A stretch of DNA of 64,000 bases, taken from assembly GCA_036927565.1 (NCBI GenBank), contig JAYESD010000001.1, forward strand, positions 137,381,415 to 137,445,414, written 5' to 3'. Under the pieces are notes generated by a model that saw only the letters and a program-made list of their open reading frames with translations, searched no databases and was not told where the DNA came from. The translations under genes and the position numbers were made by a program. Shown here in pieces: positions 57,950 through 64,000 of this stretch. Numbering within the stretch: the stretch's first letter is position 1; every line of letters begins with the position of its first letter. The stretch comes from Tuctoria greenei (lineage: Eukaryota; Streptophyta; Magnoliopsida; Poales; Poaceae).

Positions 57950-59350
57950 TGATGTGGATTTTCTAGATAACCTCAACAAAGCGATTGAATTGCTCATTCA
58001 CTGTTGGCTTCGTTTGCCTGTGAGAGAATGGAAATAAGTTTGTGTCTTCAAATTGCTTGTCCTTTCTCTCACTAAGTGGTTCACATATGCTAGTTGGGAC
58101 ATCCTACTTCTCCTTTTCAGTTGTCCTCTTCTCTTGTGTGGGATACAGTGGGTCACGAGTGGTCTTGCCACCTCTCGTAGCCACTGCATTCTCCCTTTCC
58201 ACTAGAGGAACAACAGCAGCTTGTTGAGCCAACTGAGTTTCCAAACATCTTTTTGAAGCTCAATTGATTCTTGAATGTTAAGGATAGTCCTTCTATCTTG
58301 GCATTGATACTTTCTAGGGTCTTATCTTTAGTTTACAGCTTCTTTGATAGGGCATCATTGATCTTCAGCTGGCTAATGGCAAGCTTTCTCAAGTTGGATT
58401 GATTTCCATTGTTGCCATTCTTGTTGTACCCTCCTTGAAAGAAAGGTCATGGCCCTACCCTTGACCTCCTGGACGATAGCCATTGTTGTTACCATTGTTG
58501 GCTATGTATAAGGAATCCTCATGCGTTTCTGGGCAGTTATTGTCCAAAAGGCCTGTGTTGCAACAGGCTTCACATGTAATGTGAGAGTATATGGCATATG
58601 CATTGCCACATACATCCCCCATTGGCTTGTCCATATATCTCCTTCACGATGAGGTCCAATTTGGCAGTTATTATGTCCACCTCTTTCAAGGTGTGCATGC
58701 CTTGCTGACGGTATGGAGACACTCGTTGCTCCAACCCACGTTTGACACCATCTTCTCAATTAAGTCTTTGGCTTTGGGCACCGTCAATGAGAAAAAGGCA
58801 CCTCCTGCAGCTGCATCCACATGGTCACAGGCGAAAGAGATCAACCCGTTGTAGAAGTTTTGAATAATCAGCTAGTCATCCATCGCATGGTGGGGACGGG
58901 CCAGGATGTATTCCGGAAGCCTTTCCAAAGCCTCGGGAATAGACTCCTTGGCATCTTGTGGGAAGATGGAAATCCTTCCATGTGGGGCATTAGTCTTGCC
59001 CAACGGAAATAACTTGGCATGGAATGTCGTAGAACACTTCTATTAAGTTTCTACAGGACTTCGGTTCGCGTAGAACCACTGCTTTGCCCTCCCAATAAGG
59101 GAGAACAGAAACAGCCTAAGACGGACAACATCGAGAGATACGTCCTTGATCTTAAAACTGTTGCAGATCTCAAGGAACTTTTGCGAGTGAGCACTTGCAG
59201 CCTCATTAGCCTTCCCACAAAATGGGATGGTTGCACCATAGTGATCAGGCCTGTCTTGATTTTTAAGTTCACATCTTCCGTGTCAATAGTGGTCCCAACA
59301 AACACATTCTTAGTAGAGGGAACCAAAAACTCACGAAGGGTCTTCTAGGC
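57950..59350 (-). pseudogene. gag of unit C (Athila-like)
   Basis: Minus-strand landmarks in order are FLEICNSFKIKDVSLDVVRL then FLFSLIGRAKQWFYANR (Retrotrans_gag core, about 59170-59040), EYILARPHHAMDD then QNFYNGLISFACDHVDAAAG and GAFFSLTV (about 58920-58780), a CEACCNTG-type Cys motif near 58570, and NNGNNNGYRPGGQG near 58495-58455. It is spread over several frames with stops. It is the best-preserved gag of the array. Confidence 0.82.
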
Positions 59351-59655
59351 CATTAGCGTTACAATTTTTGGTGCAGTTATGCTGGCTTGCTTTGTCGCAC
59401 GAAGCTTCTAAGGAGTAACGACATGATGTCTATCTCTCAGAAGGGATTCGAGATCTTCAACAAAGTTTTTCGGCAAGCAGAAACCAGGCATACACTACCC
59501 TATTTCCACATAAAATGCAAAAAAAAATGGTTAACCTACTAAAACCTACCCAGGGTCCTATCCTATTCACTGAATCATGGAATAATTCAGCTACCTTCCC
59601 CGACAAAGGTGACAGAAATGCTTGTTATCGTTTCCTAAGAAATACTAAAAAATCA

Positions 59656-59673
59656 TCCCAGACAATGGTGCCA
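59656..59673 (-). other. Unit C primer binding site
   Basis: The minus strand reads TGGCACCATTGTCTGGGA, a diverged TGGCGCCATTG-type site, directly beside LTR L2. Confidence 0.75.
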
Positions 59674-59681
59674 AAAATGCT

Positions 59682-61198
59682 CATTCATGCTTCTTATGTC
59701 ACAGATAAAAATATGCAAGCACACAAAAACTATCGATGTAGCATTTCCCCTGAAAAGAGTATCCCAAGGGTGTCATTTATATTCTCCCAAAAGAAGGCTA
59801 GGTGGAAGCATAACAATCATCAAATTGAGGGTTCTAGTAAGGATGGGTAATAGATAAGTGAGGTAGTGTGACACACACAATAGCATTCTATCCTAAGGGG
59901 GATAAAAGGGTCAAGAGGGATTAGGCTAGGAGTTCGGTAGATACTCCTACTATGCGTCTAGTGTTCATATACATAGCCTAAGTTAGATACTAATGTTCAT
60001 ATCCATGGTTAATTCTCATGCTAAGTTGTTCAACACATCGGGCACGGGTTTACCCCTAGCAATACTAGGACGACTCCCGCAAAGAGAATGTAGCATAGCC
60101 GAATGTGGAAGGTTTCAAGGACAGATAGGGTTGTCACCACCTACTGCCTACCTCTTCAATCCATGGGCCTACGAGACATTTAACGCTACTTAACTATCCT
60201 AGCACCATGCTAGCATATTAAATAAATGGCTTAAGATCTGCAGCAAAAGCCATCCTAAGGCAATGACTATCCTAAACATCGTTCAACCGATGTTGAAACA
60301 TAGCATAAGTCATTCATATTAACATGATCATGTCATAACTATTTAGACTATAGTGGGGTTTTGTAGTGTTTATGATGATATAATGAGAGTGGTATAGCAT
60401 AATCATAAATACTACTCCTACCACATGCATGGAATCCACAATCAAACAAGAAACGCTTCATCTAAGTTTTTGAATAAAAGAAGACTAAAGATAACATATT
60501 TATGAAAAAGTCACAAATACAAATAGGAATATGAGAGTCATACCTTTCCCAATTGGGAAGAGACTCCTTCTACTCCTTTTATACTTGGACTATGGACTAA
60601 AGGCTTTCCTCTCTACAACCTAAACTCCTCTAAAACTATGAAGAGTAGTGGATAAAATAGAATGAATACTCAAGTGGTTTCTGTGTGAAGTGAGGGTAGG
60701 GGTCCTATTTATAGCTGGAAAGGGTCGGTTCCTGCCATCACAAGTGCGTGAATCAGTCTTCATCATGATAAGGGCACCATAGGGAGTTGACACATGGAAG
60801 ATGACCGAGTTTCGCACTAGGAAGGGGTCGACCGAACCCCCTAGTCGGCCGAACATAAAGTTGGACCAGTTCCAGTGTGCTTCCTCTAGGTGACTTCCAG
60901 GTAGGTCCCATTGACTTATATGGGTGATACACTGCTGGATGGCCGCGAATACTTCTGTTTGTGGGCTATTTGATCCATGTGATGCCACATGTTGGCGCTT
61001 GATTGGCTGGGATGACATTTTATAGGATTGCTCCCCCACTTTTACCTCATTTCCCGCAATAATTCCCTGCATGCACTATTTCTTCAAGGACAAGTGGAAA
61101 TAGGTTAAATAGAAAGGTGATGTGTGCAAGAAATGGTATTGCCTTCACATAACTGAGTTATATTGACGGGTGAAATTCGTATATAACAGCCGTCAACA
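59682..61198 (-). repeat. Athila-like LTR L2 (5' LTR of C)
   Basis: 1,517 bp. The left end is mutated (CATTCATGC where others have TGTTGACAT) and the right end is GCCGTCAACA. The TATA complement is at 60703-60716. It is not followed by a polypurine tract, but by an inverted LTR fragment. Confidence 0.88.
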
Positions 61199-61448
61199 AC
61201 CACCACTATAGTCTAATTAGTAATATATGATTGTGTTAATGTGAATATGTTTGTGCTTGGTCCCAACATTGGTTCAACGATGTTTAGGTTAGTCATTGCC
61301 TTAGGATGGATCTTGTATTGCAACTCCTAAGGTATTTACTTAACATGTAAGTGTGGTGCTTAGATAGGTAAGTAGCATTGGATGCCTTGTAGACCCACGG
61401 GTTGTAGGGGTAGGAGACAGTTGGTGGCAGCCCTGTCTGTCCTTTGTA
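61199..61448 (+). repeat. Inverted partial LTR fragment
   Basis: From ACCACCACTATAGTCTAATT to GTCTGTCCTTTGTAA this is the reverse complement of LTR-internal sequence found at 61975-62195 in L1 and about 60120-60360 in L2. It is therefore opposite in orientation to every other LTR in the array and creates inverted repeats on both sides. Confidence 0.88.
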
Positions 61449-61509
61449 ATTGTTGACGGCTCCTAAGAAACACTAACAAATCATCCTCGACAATGGCGCC
61501 AGAAATGCT
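61449..61509 (-). other. Primer site and residual 5' leader beside L1
   Basis: The minus strand reads TGGCGCCATTGTCGAGGA (61484-61501 complement) and then about 35 bp of the leader seen beside L2. It ends at TGTTGACGG where the inverted fragment joins. This shows that L1 once served as a 5' LTR. Confidence 0.8.
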
Positions 61510-63035
61510 TGTTGACATTTCTTACATCACAGATAAAAATTTGCAAGCGCACGAAAACTATTGAAGTAGCATTTCCCCTTTAAGTGTATTCCCAAGTGTG
61601 TCATTTATATTTTTCTAAAGGAAGGCTAAGTGGAAGCATAGCAATCATCAAATGAAAAGGGTAGAATGGTATAGATAGGGTTCAAGTGAGGATGGGTAAT
61701 AGATATGTTAAGGTAGTGTGACACACACAAGAGCATCCTATTCTAAGGGGGGTAAATGGGACAAAGATTGATTAGGCTAAGAGTTAAGGAGTTGCTCCTA
61801 CAATGCTTCTAATGTACATATACATAGTCTGAGTTAGTTACTAATGAACATGTCAATGGTGAATTCTTATACTAAGTTGTTCAACACATCGGGCACGAGT
61901 TCACCCCTAGCAATACTAGGATGACTCCCGCAAAGAGTCTATGGCATAGCCGAACGTGGAGGATTACAAGGACAGATGGGGTTGTCACCACCTGCTGCCT
62001 GGGTCTACGAGACATCCAACACTACTTAACTATCGTAGCACCTAGCTAGCATGTTAAGTACATCCTTAGGAGCCTAGGAACAAGCCATCCTAAGGCAATG
62101 ACTAACCTAAACATCGTTGAACCAATGTTGGAACATAACATAAGTTATTCATATTAACATGGTGATGTCATAACTAATTAGACTATAGTGGGGTTTGTAC
62201 TGTTTATGATGAGATAATGAGAATGATATGGCATACTCATAAATACTACTCCTACCACATACATGGAATCCATAATCAAACAAGAAATGCTTCATCCAAG
62301 TATATGAATAAAAGAAGACTAAAAATAACATATTTATTATGAACAAAGTAACAAATACAAATAGGAATATGAGAGCCGTACCATTTCCAATTTGGAATTG
62401 AGAAGAGAGAGACTCCTTCTACTCCTTCCTAACTTGGACTATGGACTATAGGCTCTCCTCTCTATAGCCTAAACTCCTCTAAACCTATGGAGAGTAGTGG
62501 ACACAATAGAATGAATACTCAAGTGGTGTGTGTGTGTGTGTGTGTGTGAAGTGAGGGTAGGGGATCCAATTTATAGCTGGAGAAGGGTCGGCTACAGCCA
62601 CCAAAAGTGTGCAAATTAGTCTTCATCGTGATCAGGGCACCATACAAAGTCGACACGTTTTAGTGTGGTCGAACCAGCAAGTCAATCGAACAGAATAGTG
62701 GACCAATTCCATTGTGCTTCCTCGCGGTGACTTCCAGGTGGGTCCTATTGACTGTTATGAGTGATACACTATTGGATGGCCTCAAATACTTCTGTTTGTG
62801 GGCCATTTGATCCATGTGGTGCCACATGTCAATGCTTGATTGGCTGGGATGATATTTTATAGGATTGCTCCACCTCTTTTACCTCATTTCCTGCAATAAA
62901 TGCTTGCATGCACTATTTCTCCAAGGACAAGTGGAAATAGGTTAAATAGAAAGATGATGTGTGCAACAAATGGTATTTCCTTCACATAATGGAGTTATAT
63001 TGACGGGTGAAATTAGTATATAACAACCATCAACA
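61510..63035 (-). repeat. Athila-like LTR L1
   Basis: 1,526 bp. The plus strand begins TGTTGACATTTCTTACATCA and ends ACCATCAACA. A (TG) tract of about 11 units lies at 62526-62548, and the TATA complement (CAATTTATAG) is at about 62567-62576. It has a primer site on its left and AACTCTCCCAAGCTTGTCC (polypurine-tract complement) on its right. Confidence 0.9.
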
Positions 63036-63194
63036 AACTCTCCCAAGCTTGTCCTTTTCTTATCATAATCATGCTTAAGGGTATGTCCTTGCACTAGATA
63101 ATCTTCATTAATTAATTCTTGTTCGGTTTAAATATATTCAAATGAAGTATATTCTAGTGCTCCTACCCTGGTAGCAATACGGGTAATCAATGAA
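63036..63194 (-). mobile_element. Internal D, polypurine tract and short 3' leader
   Basis: It starts with the tract complement at 63036-63054. Only about 160 bp separate it from the 3' ORF, against about 1.3 kb in B and C, so the 3' noncoding region has been deleted here. Confidence 0.7.
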
Positions 63195-64000
63195 GTGCAT
63201 TCTATTGGCCCTGTCCTTCAAATGGAATCTAACCATTGTATCATCATGACAATATATTCAAATAAAATTTTCAGCTCATCATCACACACTACTCTAACAT
63301 CTTCTCTAGGGAACATAGTCATATTCACCCATCTATGCATGAAGCGTAAAGTAGGATTGTGCAAGTGGCTATTCCAAGGAGCACTACATCTGACCTCACT
63401 AGTCAATTCATGCCAAAAACTTTGTTTGTTAAACTTAGGCAAGATGTCTAAATCTAGCAAACAACATTTATGGAAGCCTAGGATTTCACTTAATACTTTT
63501 TCATAGGATGGTATATTCTTTTTGAAATAATCTAAAAGTAATACTATCAAATCCTATTTTAAGGGTGCAAAGGAATTGCATGGAGAGAAGGCGTGAACCT
63601 CTCTCCTCTATGTGAGCAAAATTTTCCCATCCTCGTGCATGCCAAATGGAAGAGAATTTGGAATCCATACCTATTTTGGAGATCAAATCCGGATCATAAG
63701 CTTTAGTATGACAAAACTCACGATCTTGGAGGAGCTTGCGTGCTTGATCTTCAACTTCACTTTTATGCTGAGGTCATCGTCGTGGAGATGTTGTCGCGGG
63801 TTGCTCCACTCACCCATGTGAGTGTCTTCACACACACTCCTCCTCCGTGGACCTGGTGTAGCTACGGAGGAGGGACATGCACTTGAGTCTCCAACATGGC
63901 TTGAGCTTGCAGCCACCTTCCTCTTCCCAAAAAAACTCTTCATTCCTTTCATGGCCACAACAAGCAAGAACACAACAAAAGCAAAAACTTAAAAGAGGTG
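63195..64000 (-). pseudogene. 3' ORF of unit D (runs toward window edge)
   Basis: The minus-strand start MAMKGMKSFFGKRK-like text lies at about 63955. A Ser-rich part follows, then DPDLISK-like sequence broken by a frameshift at about 63690. After it come MDSKFSSIWHARGWENFAHI, ITFRLFQKEYTI, a second frameshift near 63530, ILGFHKCCLLDLDILPKFNK and LHNPTLRFMHRWVNMTMFPR. The frame ends at 63218. This is the conserved ORF of unknown function located 3' of pol in grass Athila-like elements. Sequence to 64000 matches the spacer seen at 56426-56470 in C. Confidence 0.72.

Overview
This is nuclear DNA of a plant, almost certainly a grass. The evidence is a pseudogene of a grass-expanded F-box-like family, a CACTA (En/Spm) DNA transposon with an intron-containing Transposase_24-type gene, a Tat-clade Ty3/gypsy retrotransposon carrying the antisense genes usual in grasses, two large Ty1/copia elements, and Athila-like LTR retrotransposons with a tRNA-Asp-type primer site. 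The sequence alone does not give the species. There are no prokaryotic operons, rRNA genes or tRNA genes. Nearly everything is repetitive, and only one short ORF (3677-4240) is a candidate host gene.

Layout. Positions 1-7451 hold AT-rich intergenic DNA, MITE-like ends, an F-box-like pseudogene (815-1608), a degenerate tandem region with large TA and TG microsatellites (2455-3290), the hypothetical ORF, and a diverged duplication containing a hairpin. Positions 7452-10454 are the right part of a CACTA element: a five-exon gene, about 1.2 kb of 37-bp subterminal repeats and the terminus ending CAGTG. From 10455 to the window end the backbone is a tandem array of Athila-like elements, all on the minus strand. 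Its LTRs of about 1.5 kb begin TGTTGAC and end GTCAACA in element orientation. Reading left to right it is: partial LTR L5 (10455-11008), internal A, LTR L4 (36906-38405), internal B, LTR L3 (52792-54307), internal C, LTR L2 (59682-61198), an inverted LTR fragment, LTR L1 (61510-63035) and internal D, which runs off the window. A and B share LTR L4 and B and C share LTR L3. With insertions removed, A and B are both about 5.0 kb. No RT or integrase is visible in any of these internal regions.

Three younger retrotransposons sit in this array. A Tat-clade gypsy element (11603-24579, target duplication GCTAC) lies in internal A. A minus-strand copia element (25546-33398, target duplication CCTTG) also lies in A. 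A plus-strand relative of that copia element (43401-52778) lies exactly between the primer site of B and LTR L3. All three are defective. The gypsy element has five in-frame stops on one otherwise continuous gag-pol frame and a catalytic Glu-to-Lys change in integrase. Copia-1 has lost the RT core and has substitutions at two integrase Asp positions. Copia-2 has frameshifts, a nonsense codon in RNase H and a changed integrase Glu position.

The least explained structures are a six-copy 79-bp minisatellite with two dyad symmetries per unit in A and B, which exists as a single unit at the same place in C; a higher-order arrangement of the CACTA subterminal repeats; replacement of the A primer site by a duplicated internal segment; a repeat-rich insertion inside the gypsy RNase H; and the antisense gene pair of the gypsy element.
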